Assembly: GCF_037325665.1 (NCBI RefSeq)
Contig: NC_090250.1
Coordinates: forward strand, 43,902,896 to 43,966,895
Source of the DNA: Littorina saxatilis
Taxonomy: Eukaryota; Mollusca; Gastropoda; Littorinimorpha; Littorinidae
Length of the DNA: 64,000 bases
Reading direction: 5' to 3'
Of the stretch, positions 52,978 through 64,000 are shown piece after piece. Every line of letters begins with the position of its first letter. The stretch's first letter is position 1. The position numbers and the translations under genes are program-made. The notes beneath the pieces were generated by a model. That model had not been told where the DNA came from. It ran no database searches and worked only from the letters and a program-made list of their open reading frames with translations.

Positions 52978-55900
52978 ATGCCGCAGCATAAACGAAGGAA
53001 GTTATCTCTAGAGGAACAAGATGGAAAAGACGTCGAAAAGAACAGGTAAAATTGTCCGTTTACTCGCAGACAAATTCTGTTGAGTCCCATAACCCGCCAT
53101 GTTGTTTTGTTTGTGATTGGATTTTGCGCCGATGATTCGGCTGATCGGTCGTCGCTGATACACATGTGACGGTCGAAAGCTTGGGGTTTGAATGGTTTTC
53201 TTCTTCCCTATTTAAAATATCATTGTGCTCGTGTTCCCAGTGTTGTCTAAAACGACCAGGCTAGGTATGTCGTTGTGTGTATGTGTTGTGGCAGCCATAT
53301 TGAATTTGCTCCGTTTAATGAGTTTGTAGATATCTGCCGAAAAGGCTAACTTGTACGTAATATCTGTTATTTTATGTGTGTGCTGTGGTCAGTTTGGTGA
53401 TTCCAACCCGTCGCTTCTCTTTGGTTTTCAGATCGGCACTGGTATCGAGCGATGGTGCAGTAGGAAAACACGCGGGCAACGATGCTGGCAGTGGCAAGGA
53501 GGGCTCGAGTTCGCAGTGTGAGAGGCGAGTGCCGAAGAGTGAAAGGAAGACAGAAACGACTGCGTTCTCGTCGGTGTCGTCGCTGCCAGCAACAGGCGAC
53601 GACGGCAGAGATGGGACGATCGCATCATCTGCTGGTGATGCTACAAGCAAGGTGTCGTCGAGTGGCCGAGTGATTAAACAGACAAAGAAAGGAAGATGTT
53701 TCACCGCTGCCAGAGAGGCTGCTCAAAACAAACAGACCACTTCGACTACCCAGGGATCGGGCAGTGGTTCAGGTACCAGCGCTTACCACATAGCTTGGTG
53801 CACATGCATATAAGAAATAGCAAACACTTGTACCCCAAAACTTCATCTGATGCAACGTTGCTTAATTTCCCCAACTGTCTTTATTTTAGAGGGATATGTG
53901 ATAGACCAAAACACTGTCTCCAATAGCCCCGACAGCTATACAGTTCGGGTTGGGGGTTGTATTTATGTCACCACACACCATGAATTGGTTGAGCGCCAGG
54001 TTATTCAAATTTGAAACGGCTGTGTTTGGATAATGTTTTAAGACTTAGATTTCTCTATTTTGCCCTCTCCCAGAGTCCTAACGGTGTCATAGTTTTGATT
54101 TCTGTCCTTATAATTAGTCCCTGAGTCAGTCAGTGAGAGGAGCCTGTATTTCACATACGTATGCTTTTTACAGGCATGGGAATTATCCGCCGAACGGCGG
54201 ATTTCCGCCGAATTTTTGTTTTGTTCCGCCGAAAATGCAAAAGTGTCCGCCGAAAAAATAAAGGGGGGAGGCACACAAAAAAAAGCACCGGTTACTTTGG
54301 CCTTTGCGCAAAAGCCCGCGAAAACTTTCCGTACTTTGTTCACGCACTGCTACCGCCCGCCTCAGTTATTGAACTTTTATGTTTAAAAGTAAACCAGATT
54401 GCACAGATTGTGTTACAAGTTACATTTTCCTGTTTGTTTCAACAGATCAATTGTTTTTACAAATTTAAACCATATAATACATGTATATATTTTTTTTCTT
54501 CAAAAAAGCAAAAATTGGTACATTTTTGTACTAAAAACTCTGATTCTAAAAACGAATTTAATGGCAAACTTGGAGCTCAGATGACACCAGATTGCACCAT
54601 CTGGGTTCTTTGGAGAAAAAAAATGTTCCGGGGGGGCATGCCCCCGGACCCCCCAAGTAAGGCTATGCGCTTCGCGCCGTCGAATTGACGCTTTGCGTCT
54701 TCAGTTATAAATTGTCCGTCTTTTTTACAATTTTCAATTCCTATGCCTGTTTTTAATGTTGCTCCCTATCGCATGGGATTTGCCTGTGTTGGCTAGTTCT
54801 GAATAATAGGGAATTCAACAAGAGTAGCCAGTATTTCACAGGCTTTTCAGTGTTTCTAGAGGTACAGATTTGAACTCACCCAAAGAGCTACAGAGTTTGA
54901 ATATATTATATGTCATAACACTTACACAGAAGGTTTGCCTTAGAATTAGTGTTTGAGCGTTTTGTTATTCAAATCTTAATGCTGTGTTAGGTGGCCTTTG
55001 AAGATGGGCTATTTTTTCCAAAGGACAGTGTGTTTGTTTATGCTATGTGATGCCTTTTACCCCCGTATCGCATGGGATTTGCTTGCGTTCGCTAGATTAC
55101 AGATTTGTTTTGAATTCCCTAATTCAAATTTTTTCATCTCCTTAGATGAATGCATACCCAGCAGTACCGAATAGAATAAGACAAACAGTCCAGGTTCCTG
55201 GCACAGAAAAGTAACATGGCAGGCTATTTTGAAAATTTAACCATTCATTTTAAAAGCTGAAGACTCACATTATTTACTTATTTTGTCAATTTAGCTCGTG
55301 TTTGACAGAAGAAGGGCACACCATACAGCCGGAATCCACCTGACTCAGTGACTGAGACTAACCTGGATAATGTCCGCTGACAAAGTGACATGAGTCAAAT
55401 GTGTGATTTAAATCATTATTTTGAAGTTAAAGATAAATAAATGTTGGTCACTGCAATGATCTTTGGTATTGATTGTATACTTTGACTTTGCAGCCCACAC
55501 TCACTCGAAGCCAACCGTTTCCAAAGCCAACACTCCAGTGCGTGGAAAGCGAGGGCGCAAGAGGCGGAACTGGGATTGCTGGAGCAAGTTTGAGCAAGAT
55601 GTCTTTTTTGAGGGCTTGTTTGAGGTGAGCTGTCAGCTTTGCTTTGTTTCTGTTTGACTTTTTAGTACGCACCCACATTCTCTTGCTTGTAATGTCACCC
55701 TGATGAATGCTAGTAGTATATAGTAGCTGTATAATTAGAAAGTGAAGTGTTGACTGCTAAATGCCATGTACAATTATGTACATTTTTAATCTGTGGTTTT
55801 ACTTTTTAGGTGACCTTGGTATTTTCTTCTTGTTTCAGCATGGCAAGGACTTTGATGCCATCCATACCTTGCTGGTATATCGGAGCAAGAAGCGTGGCAT

Positions 55901-58900
55901 TGAACAGTCGCTCATCAAGACCAAGGAGCAAGTGCGTCACTTGTACTACCGCATGTGGCAGAAGATCTCCAAGCATGTTCACATGGGAGACAGTAAGAAC
56001 TTTTTCTTTCAACTTGTTTGTTTGTTTTTTTTGGGGTTTTTTTTTTTTTTTGGGGGGGGGGGGGGGGGTACTTCTTTGCTGCTTATTCACTTGTGCTCTC
56101 TTCAGGTTCATGGATTGTGATAAAGTTTGCGGGTAATTGGCCTCTGTTTGAACAAGTTGTAAAAGCCATTCAATGCCTTCAAATTTATCTGTAGATTTTG
56201 AAAGGCAAGTACATCATCAGTATCTTCACCCTTTTTTCTCTCATTAACTTTAACTTTAAACCCATTAGAGGGAAATCTAAGTTGCATGTTGTCTTTGTTT
56301 TTTTCTCTCGGTACCGGTACTGAACGTAAATGTAATCTTGTTCAGTACTTGTTTTTGTTCGTGGCTTTTTTTTAAAGCGTCTACGTCGTTTTTTGAGTCT
56401 GAAATGGGTAGGAATGGATTTGTCTCACTTTTGTCATTACTTTCATTCTTCACAGGTGTGAAAAAGGAAACTCAAGAAATATATGGATTGGTAAACTACT
56501 ACTCCATTCGCAAAATTTTCAATAGTAAGTTGTTTTTTGTTCACTGTTTATGCTGTACACAGTTCTACTCTAGAGTGTTTTATAGATTAGTGGAGGATTG
56601 ATATTAATAAACATAAAGTACGGAAGCTTGAACCAATTTTGTTGTATTCAGATATGAAGGCATAAACCAGTCCTGTAATTGAAGTTATGGGTTATTCACA
56701 CAAAAAGTTGTTGGAGACTTATCTATTTTGGAAAGAGTGGTTATGTCTTTATCATTTGTGACATAATACAACTCTAGAAGTATAAATGATTTAGATGGTA
56801 TGCAGTCCAGATGTCATACATACAGTACACGTACTTTGTTTTGTTGTTTTATTCCCACTTGGTATGCACCGATGATGTTCTTGGTTTGCAGGATTAGATG
56901 AGAGGGCTGTTGAACATCTGAACGAGCTCATTCACAAAGGGTGAGTCCAGTGTTTTCTTATATTTGCAAACTTTTCTTTCGGAAATTTCTACAGGGATGA
57001 GATTTGTACTTAGTCTAAGTATGAAATAGCCAGCTAGAGGAAAGGCCCTAATTACCGGACAGGCGCCTAATAACGGACACGCGATATCTCAGAAATGGGA
57101 GGTCACAACAAAGATTTTTTTGCGCGAAACGATTCAGTGATATCCCCTTACACTTCGCATCAAAATAACATGGCGACTGAACGCACGCATTCTGCACAGT
57201 AAGTGGTTTTCTGTTTTTCACACTCTCACTGTAATTTTAGACATTTGTAAACTAAGTGCAGCAAGAAGTTACGACTTTCTAAGATGAATTGATTGGTTGA
57301 AGTAGATAGTACATGCACTCTATTAGTAAATACTATGCAATACGACGTACTCAATGAATGCATTTTTCAACAGCTGCATTGTAACTCCAACTAGTGGGGT
57401 TTTCCAAATACCGTCCACCACGTGCGCCCAAATAACGGACTATGTAATATGTGTAATAATTATGTAATAAATATGTGTGTGTGTGTGTAGTTGAACGTGC
57501 GGTTAATTCGCTTGACTAAAAATAACGCATAACCCTTCCTCGAGAAAAAGATACATATATCTTCATAAAAACTTGCTTTTTGACTGACAAAAGTTGTAAA
57601 AACCAACATAATAATTAAATGTAAAAATACATGAACGTACACGAAAAAGAAAACGGTTGCAATTGTTAATTAAAACATGGGTTCTGCAATTTTTGTTACT
57701 CTATTAAGCAGCGAATTTCGTGTCCGGATTTTGGTGACCCCCTGTCCGGATTTAGGCAGTAGGTTTCCCAAAACCGGACAATTTGCCAAATTCTTTTCAA
57801 CATGAAGATAAAGGTAGGTTAGATCTACAATAATCCGTTTTCAAAATTGCGCTATGTTATATACTTTGTGAGAAAAATGGGTTTAACCTTAAGTGTCCGT
57901 TAATTGGGGCCTTTCCCCTAATTTATAAGAATTTCTCACTCTCAGAGGGTTGCACAGGAGGAGAGTACGCTTCTTCATTTCTATCCCTATCCCATCCCTG
58001 TTCGGTTCCTACAGCTTTCAATGAATCTCATTTTGGACGTCTTCTGGTTGGAAGATTTTTAGCTGCAAAATATTTCTTTTTTTTCCAACCCTGTTCCTAC
58101 AACTTTCAGTAAATCTCAAATGGGTCATTTTCTGGTGGGAAGATTTGAGCTGCAAATAATTTTTATTTTCTGGTTCTCAAAAAGCTCTTTAAAGTGACGT
58201 TGCCAGATTTCATAAATCTTTATACAGATCACTAGTTCAATTTTCATTTGAAGGATATGGGTTGGAAATGTGTGATTGTGACCTTATTACATGCTAAAAT
58301 TTTTTTTCTTGAACAGATTCAGCAAAGTAAGAGACCCAAACATATCTGGCAAGAAAAACAACAGGAGAAAAGTGTGAGTGTTTGTCTGTTTTGTACTATT
58401 TTGTTGCAAAATGTTGAAGTATTTTATTTTGATTTCATAAGGAAATCCTTTGTCTGCATTGTGTATTGTCAATGAAGTAAGAAGAATCTTGGAATTAATC
58501 TACCCTCACAAAATCTATAAAACATTTTTTGTGTTAGAAAAAAAGATATATATGTCAGTAGAGAATGCCACTGAATTGAAATTCCAAAATTTAACATGTT
58601 AATTTAAATATTTGTGTGTGCAGAAGAATCCTTCGGACCCCAGTTTGCAATGCGCTGAAAAAATTGAACAATATTGAAGGTGAGATGTCCGCATGTGTTT
58701 GTGACTACTTGGGCACTTTCATTTGTTTATATTCTGCTGCTTTAGATTTTACTTAACAGTGAAGAAAGTCTCGGCCAGGTCTGACATTAACTGTATGAAT
58801 AGTAATTTTATTACTGATTTTTTAATACAAGCCTCATTACCTAAATCATAAATAAGAGGGTGGGTTTTTTTTCTTAGCAATGAAATATATTTAGTTTACT

Positions 58901-61900
58901 CCAAGTGTATCTCAACTGCTACACCAGCATTTTTATAATGACCACAGATTAGTTTGTATTCATCCTTTATGTGAACCAGAGTCGAAGGAGGAGTTTGTCA
59001 CAGAGCTACCCCAGCAGGTGACAGTGGAACTGACGCCCAGGTGTTCAGCCGCCTGGCTCAAAGTTCACAACCTGTCCCAGAACCCCAGGGTTCGCTTCCA
59101 GGTGTCGGTGAACCGTAGCGTGGCCGCTCTAATGGAACACCTGCAAAAGAAGTGGATAGGACCGACTGACAGAGCTGTATCCTTTTGCAAAAGACGAATT
59201 TCGAACGCACTTGTTTCCTTCACACCCCTTGCTAGTGATTGGCCCCTCCAATGTTTGTATGAGGTTTTGCAAGAAAGGGTGTCTCTTCCACTACCCATAT
59301 AACCCCGACAGTTATTTTCCGAAAATAGTCTATTCACATCTTGTCTGGGAAATCAGCTCAAAAGTCTGACAGTTTTGGACAGCTGTAAGATCACGCAGTG
59401 ATCTGTGAAAATAAATCAGGCTAGTCAGATATGGGAAGCAATGTACCTTTGTACATTTTTTAAACCATCCTCTGACTAGTTCATTGAGAGTGTTAGTGTT
59501 ACTACCTGGATATTAAAGAACAGGGAAGCCAGGCCAGTGTGATACCATGACCAGGTAAGAAGTGTAGCTATGAAAACATTTTATTTGCCAAAAGTTTTTT
59601 CTCTATTCTGTAAACTACATTCAGGACTGGGATTTGAATGCAAAACTAGCTTGGAGTGGGTAATAGTCTAGATCGACAGGGGAGTACGGGAGGTAGGTAT
59701 TATACAGACACTTAAAGATCTGGGTCTAGCAACACAGTTGACAAGTGCTGAGCGTCCAGTCCGCATAAAACAAAACATATATTAAATCTGCATGAAGATC
59801 ACAAAATGCATGATAATAATAGTAATAAGGATATTCATGTGGCGAAAAACCTAACATAGTTTTAAACGCCTTACAAAACAAAAACAAACGGAAAACCACA
59901 AATAAACCACAGTCATGAAGATGATGAACCTTTCAAATAAGCAATGCATACCTTGTCCTTAACCCTCCTCTCAGCGAGGCAGCCTTGGTGGTGATGAGAC
60001 AGAGGTTGATGAGCTGGTGGTGTACCCCCACCATCAGTACATGCTGGCACCTGTCTCGCTCGCCCCGCAGAGAGCCACCAGTGTGGACCTCGTCACTTTC
60101 TCCAGCTACAAGAATAACATTCTAGGTGAGCGTGCTGTGATCTTCTTCTTGTCATTCGCCTTTACACTTGGAGCTGGAGGAGTCCAGCTCTGGAAATGAA
60201 GTCCGTGGTCTTATGTAGAGCCTCCACAGGTCAGCGTGCTGTGATTAATTAGAATGTTGTCTTGTTAGGGGAGAGGAGTGGATGTTTGTGTTGTGTGTGT
60301 GTGTATGAAACCGTTCTTAGGATTTGGAGAAATTTCAATTGTAAGGTTACTGTTTGAAAATTCTTTTAAAAAGGCTTTAACACATTTGTTAGGTTTAGCT
60401 GTGAAGTAAAACTAAAAGCATTCTGTCTTTAGCCTCTGACAGGAACTGTTTTTCACCTTCATCTTTATTTATGCATCCCTTATATTCAGGTGTTGAACAA
60501 ACCTTGTTCTGCTTTTATTTCCACTGACAAAGATTTTACTGTTATTAAATCAAGAAGTAATACACTATGCCTGGTTTGTTACGCTAACCGTAGCATTTTT
60601 TCAGTCAATGTTCGCAGAACAGAATGGCTTAGATTAAGGTATTCAGCGTTGTAGTATTATTTTGAAGGTCTGCTTTTCTGTTCCTGCAGATTCTCCTCAT
60701 CGTGCCAGAAATTTGGCAAAGAAAACCAGTATAGAAGAACTAAAAAACAGCGAAAATTCCTCAGAATGTGATGGACACGGAGCCTTGGAAAATTTCAGAA
60801 ACATGAAGAGCAGCGTGAAAACCAGTCTCCTGCCCAAGCTCACTGAATCTGTTGCTCCAGTCTCTCTTTCTACATGTGAGGATGAAAACGCCATGTTTCC
60901 CGACGCTTCATTCTTCTCCTCCCATAGCAAAGACTCTGTGGAAACAAAAGTGGAAACTGCATCCCTGGCAGATTCTACCACCACCGGAGACGAGGCGACG
61001 ATTACGTTGAGCTACTGCGAAGACGTCGACCAGAAAGCTCACGAGTCTTCACCCGAGACCTCTCCAACCTCGAAGGATAAGCACAAGGACTGCAGAGAGG
61101 TGGAGAGGGAGACGGACATGTTGAAACTGGTGGAATCTGCCACCAAAGGTTTCACAGCGGAGACGTGCAGGCTTGTGACTTTGGCGCAGCTCTCGCTGAT
61201 GCTGGACAAAACGTCGCACCTCAAGCTGGAGTACGAATGGCGGCCCAAACCTGTTGCTGAGGGGACCGCAGGGGTTGGGATGGGGGCTGGTATCGTTGGG
61301 GAGGTTGAACGACTGACCAACATGCTGCGTCGCCTGTCCAACCTGGCTAACTTGGAGTACAGGGATATCATGCAGAGAGCAGTGAGTGCTGAAGATTGCA
61401 TTCTTTTACTTGTTGTTGTTGTGTCTGCTGTCTTCATCCTCCTGAAAGAAATAAAGGAAAAAGACTTCACAGTTTGTAGAAGATTTAGATGAATGAATAC
61501 GAATTTGCAACTGAAAGAAGAGGGGGGAACCGTAAAACAGTTCTCGTGATTTTCTTCCTCTTTCATATTGTATCTTGAAACCTGTGACTGGTGACTTTTT
61601 GCTTTGCTTCATGTTCTTCTTGAATTGTACTTGTATTGTTTTGAGCATTCAAAGCATAAAGATCTATGATTGAAATTGGTGTAGAACAAAGGGGCATGGT
61701 GTTTATTTAAACAGAATCAGCCGTTTAGATTAAGACCATCAAATCTTGAAGGTTTTGAGCACAGCATGAACAGTTATGTTGAGAATGGGAGAAGACTATG
61801 TGCCTACCTTTCGATATTTCTTAAGGGTACCATTCCAAACTTTAATGCATAATGTGTGCCTAATAACTTTGTCTAACTCAAACGACGTATTCTTTCTACT

Positions 61901-63531
61901 CAAACAGAAATCAGCAGCAGGGAGCAAGATGTCCCAGTGCACGTTGTGTGGACACTCTCTAGACAGGTCAGCCACGCGCAGAAGGAATTCTGCGGACGTC
62001 GCCACGGAGACGGACCCTCTGATGGTAGAGGCAGTGGGCGGAGTTAACTTGGCGCACCCAGCAAAGCTCAACAGCAACGGTACCATCGTTGGAATGGCAG
62101 CTAAATCAAACTTCATCACCACCACCAAAGATCTGGTGAGGGAGAATGAGTCTTCAACACTGATGTTTTCATTTGAATGCAAAATACTTCTTGAATAGTT
62201 TGTAGAATTGAACTCACAGAATATTGTTAATTTTTTTAATGTCCATCATTATGAATAGCTAACATCTTCTAAGATTAAAAAGGGTGTAATGCACTTGCAG
62301 CAGATATTTTTAGTTGTAACATTGGTTAAACCAAATTTTGACTAGCAATAGCAAATGAACCCCCCGCGTGTTAGGGGGAAGAATTTACCCGATGCTCCCC
62401 AGCATGTCGTAAGAGGCGACTAACGGATTCTGTTTCTCCTTTTACCCTTGTTAAGTGTTTCTTGTATAGAATATAGTCAATGTTTGTAAAGATTTTAGTC
62501 AAGCAGTATGTAAGAAATGTTAAGTCCTTTGTACTGGAAACTTGCATTCTCCCAGTAAGGTAATATATTGTACTACGTTGCAAGCCCCAGGAGCAAATTT
62601 TGGATTAGTGCTTTTGTGAACAAGAAACAATTAACAAGTGGCTCTATCCCATCTCCCCCCTTTCCCCGTCGCGATATAACCTTCGTGGTTAAAAACGACA
62701 TTAAACACCAAATACAGAAAGAATAGCAAATGAGAAAGTGTGTCCCTATAATGGTGGTAATTTTACCTGTCAGTGTTAGGCAAAGGTTTGTCCTGACTAA
62801 TTTCTTTTTTCTGGAATCACTTGGACAGTGCAAATCATAAAAATCATGAAATCATGTGCATGGCAACTACACATCTAAGTCTGAAGAGAGAGAGAGGGAC
62901 GGAGTTAAAAAATTTTCAAGATCAAATTGTCAAAATTTACCAAATTATTTTTCTTCAAGAAATAATAGGGAAACAATGAACAGGCCTTAAGACAATCTAT
63001 TGTTCTGTGTGCCAGATGCCGGACAGAGACGGCGTGTTCAGGGTACCCATGCCTGTCCCCATGGCTGTTCCTGTTCGCGGCAGCTGTCCACAGAGGATGA
63101 CCACTCAACCCTCCTTCAGCCAGCTCATTCGACCCCCAGAGTCTGAGACAACAGAGGTAAACTTTCTCTGCGTTTGATAAGACAAGATAAAGTCTTCATC
63201 AGAAGGATTTCTTTGAACGAAAATTAGCACTGGTGGTGCTGACTTTGAGGGATTTGGTTGATGTTCAAGACCTTTCTTACATCAGTGGTACGAAATAACA
63301 TGTACAGCACCCGAAAAATGCAATAATTATGCAAAATTGTACAATGAACGCAAACCCAGAGTTTAGTTTAGCTGTGATGTTTGTTTTTGACATCACTCTG
63401 TGTTCATGATGGTTACAACTTACATCTGAGTGAGTTTTATTTTACTTTTTTTTTTTAGGCTGTTAAACAGAGTGTTACATTCATTCACCACAGTCAGTTC
63501 AACTGCCTCAAGGCTGAAACTGAAAAGGCAG
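52978..63531 (+). CDS. CRAMP1: Cramped-like chromatin/transcription regulator (5' 14 coding exons; 3' end outside window)
   Basis: Exons: 52978-53045, 53432-53772, 55494-55624, 55839-55992, 56456-56524, 56892-56940, 58317-58373, 58624-58679, 58980-59176, 59975-60125, 60690-61381, 61908-62135, 63016-63156, 63459-63531. Phases agree at every junction, giving 802 codons plus one base. A basic N-terminus and a Ser/Thr-rich exon precede a SANT-like domain: NWDCWSKFEQDVFFEGLFE joined to HGKDFDAIHTLL, then KTKEQVRHLYYRMWQKISKH. VKKETQEIYGLVNYYSIRKI, the RTPVCNALKKL block and WLKVHNLSQNPRVRFQV follow, all matching cramped/CRAMP1 in order. Fly cramped is a Polycomb-group gene, and CRAMP1 is linked to linker-histone gene transcription. 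Nuclear. The exon 9 donor (GCT|GTATCC) is weak but keeps phase. Confidence 0.93.
54175..54720 (+). repeat. Dispersed repeat in CRAMP1 intron 2 ending in 'GGGGGCATGCCCCC' module
   Basis: Starts CATGGGAATTATCCGCCGAA with repeated TCCGCCGAAAA. It ends GATGACACCAGATTGCACCA then GGGGGGGCATGCCCCCGGAC and GCGCTTCGCGCCGTCG. The last part is the reverse of 40590-40700. A 175-codon open frame crosses it, but its composition and repeat nature argue against a gene. Confidence 0.65.
55494..55992 (+). CDS. CRAMP1: CRAMP1 exons 3-4: SANT/Myb-like domain
   Basis: Exon 3 (55494-55624) carries a basic RGKRGRKRR stretch, a likely nuclear localisation signal, and the first SANT helix (WDCWSKFEQDVFFEGLFE). Exon 4 (55839-55992) continues HGKDFDAIHTLLVYRSKKRG and KEQVRHLYYRMWQKISK. 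In cramped proteins this domain is the best conserved part. The split between LFE and HGK is phase 0. Confidence 0.92.
56023..56068 (+). repeat. Poly-T then poly-G homopolymer tract in CRAMP1 intron 4
   Basis: T-rich run (about 25 T with few interruptions) followed by about 19 G, only 30 bases after the exon 4 donor. Length here is likely to be unreliable. Confidence 0.85.
57037..57919. mobile_element. ~880-bp MITE with ~28-bp inverted ends in CRAMP1 intron 6
   Basis: GGAAAGGCCCTAATTACCGG with GACACG on the left matches the complement of GTGTCCGTTAATTGGGGCC with TTTCC on the right. The interior has further ACCGGACA / TGTCCGG phrases (57730-57780). No transposase. Plain DNA element. Confidence 0.78.
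59177..59974 (+). other. CRAMP1 intron 9
   Basis: The assumed donor GTATCC is weak; an open frame continues about 120 bases beyond it. No repeat recognised. The acceptor CCTCTCAG before 59975 is good. Confidence 0.5.
60690..61381 (+). CDS. CRAMP1: CRAMP1 exon 11: long, Ser/Thr- and Glu-rich linker ending in a helical segment
   Basis: At 692 nt this is the largest exon. It is low-complexity and acidic (SSPETSPTSKDKHKD region), then forms a more ordered part (FTAETCRLVTLAQLSLMLD, LTNMLRRLSNLANLEYRDIM). Entry phase 1 and exit phase 0 fit its neighbours. The acceptor is TTCCTGCAG and the donor GCA|GTGAGT. Confidence 0.88.
62359..62721 (+). mobile_element. Retroposed ~365-bp repeat with 12-bp target duplication in CRAMP1 intron 12
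   Basis: AATAGCAAATGA at 62347-62358 and 62722-62733 flank the insert. It begins CCCCCCGCGTGTTAGGGGGA and ends TTAAACACCAAATACAGAAAG. About 90% similar by eye to 35543-35921. No tRNA head is obvious, so the promoter type is unclear. Confidence 0.9.
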
Positions 63532-63629
63532 GTATAGACAAAAATATTTTGATGTGATATACGTTAATTATGAAAAAAATGTTGTTAAAAAATAACGATT
63601 CTATTTCTTAGAGCATTTTATGAGTACAA

Positions 63630-64000
63630 TGGAGTCCGGGTACAACGAATCTCAAGGGAGATACATTTTAGTTCGTTATATCAGTAATTCGCTGTAGAGT
63701 TTTCAACCCTAAATGGCCTCAAGACAAGTTTTCCCACTCACCTTCAAATGATTGTCCCATCGATCTTTCCTTGGAGAGTACAATCTCTGCATGCTTCATA
63801 ATATAATCCATAGAGAGGCATAGTTCAAATGTTCACTTTACTGTAATTTTAGAAGTAAAATTTAAAAAGTCGTGTAAAAGCATGTACGGTATTTTCCGGG
63901 TCATAAGGCGGGACTTTTTTTCCTCGAGTGTATCAAAATAGAAAAAAATCAAAGAGACCGCCTGAGTACCAGTCAAACAACTTGTGATAATGCATGTTTC
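63630..64000 (+). repeat. pogo-type repeat fragment downstream of CRAMP1 exon 14
   Basis: GGAGTCCGGGTACAACGAAT and TTAGTTCGTTATATCAGTAA resemble interiors of pogo/Tigger MITEs. The end is not seen in the window. The remaining bases are CRAMP1 intron 14. Confidence 0.45.

Noticed and set aside
53041-53431. Start of CRAMP1 further upstream of 52978
   Set aside because: An in-frame TAA lies 21 bases before ATG 52978, so the ATG in that exon is the best start.
53372-53704. 110-codon minus-strand frame
   Set aside because: Shadow of CRAMP1 exon 2.
54161-54688. 175-codon plus-strand frame in CRAMP1 intron 2
   Set aside because: It lies wholly in a dispersed repeat and ends in the translated CATGCCCC module; no domain is seen.
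61039-61566. 175-codon minus-strand frame
   Set aside because: It is antisense to CRAMP1 exon 11, which has phase-consistent splice sites and protein-like composition on the plus strand.

Overview
The window looks like a piece of a mollusc nuclear genome, most likely a marine gastropod (possibly a periwinkle-like caenogastropod). It has intron-rich animal genes with GT-AG splice sites, AT-rich non-coding DNA and dense families of short interspersed repeats. The species is an inference from remembered mollusc repeats, such as the family ending in 'CGCGTAAGGCGAAAATACAA', and from gene content.

Three host genes can be assembled by joining exons in phase. (1) A 65-residue potato-inhibitor-I family protease inhibitor lies on the minus strand (24217-26358, three coding exons). 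(2) A Jupiter/HN1 (JPT) homologue of 227 residues lies on the minus strand (30368-51393, four coding exons). (3) The 5' part of a cramped-like (CRAMP1) chromatin regulator lies on the plus strand (52978-63531, 14 coding exons, 802 codons, running off the right edge). JPT and CRAMP1 are divergent neighbours, their start codons about 1.6 kb apart. Human JPT2 and CRAMP1 are also neighbours, so this looks like conserved microsynteny. An unidentified 337-nt exon-like frame (36374-36710, minus) lies inside a large element in JPT intron 2.

Layout: 1-1310 foldback element built around a 15-bp minisatellite; 1300-3540 LINE fragment, SINE-like duplicates and other repeats; 3870-8930 an I-superfamily-like LINE whose 5' half is inverted relative to its 3' half; 8930-24150 gene-free repeats, including a 1.7-kb pyrimidine/TTAG array, three copies of a repeat studded with TCAAGGTCA motifs, hairpin elements, SINEs and nested TTAA-target elements; 24.2-26.4 kb inhibitor gene with a LINE tail in an intron; 27.4-28.1 kb another LINE tail; 30.4-51.4 kb JPT, whose introns hold a 6.4-kb inverted-repeat element, a third TCAAGGTCA-repeat copy, a piggyBac-like and a Tigger-like remnant; 53.0-63.5 kb CRAMP1 with a MITE and a SINE with clear target duplications in introns.

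The genes do not form an operon. The most unusual gene is the small inhibitor: its scaffold aligns to CI-2/eglin without gaps, but proline occupies the expected P1 position.
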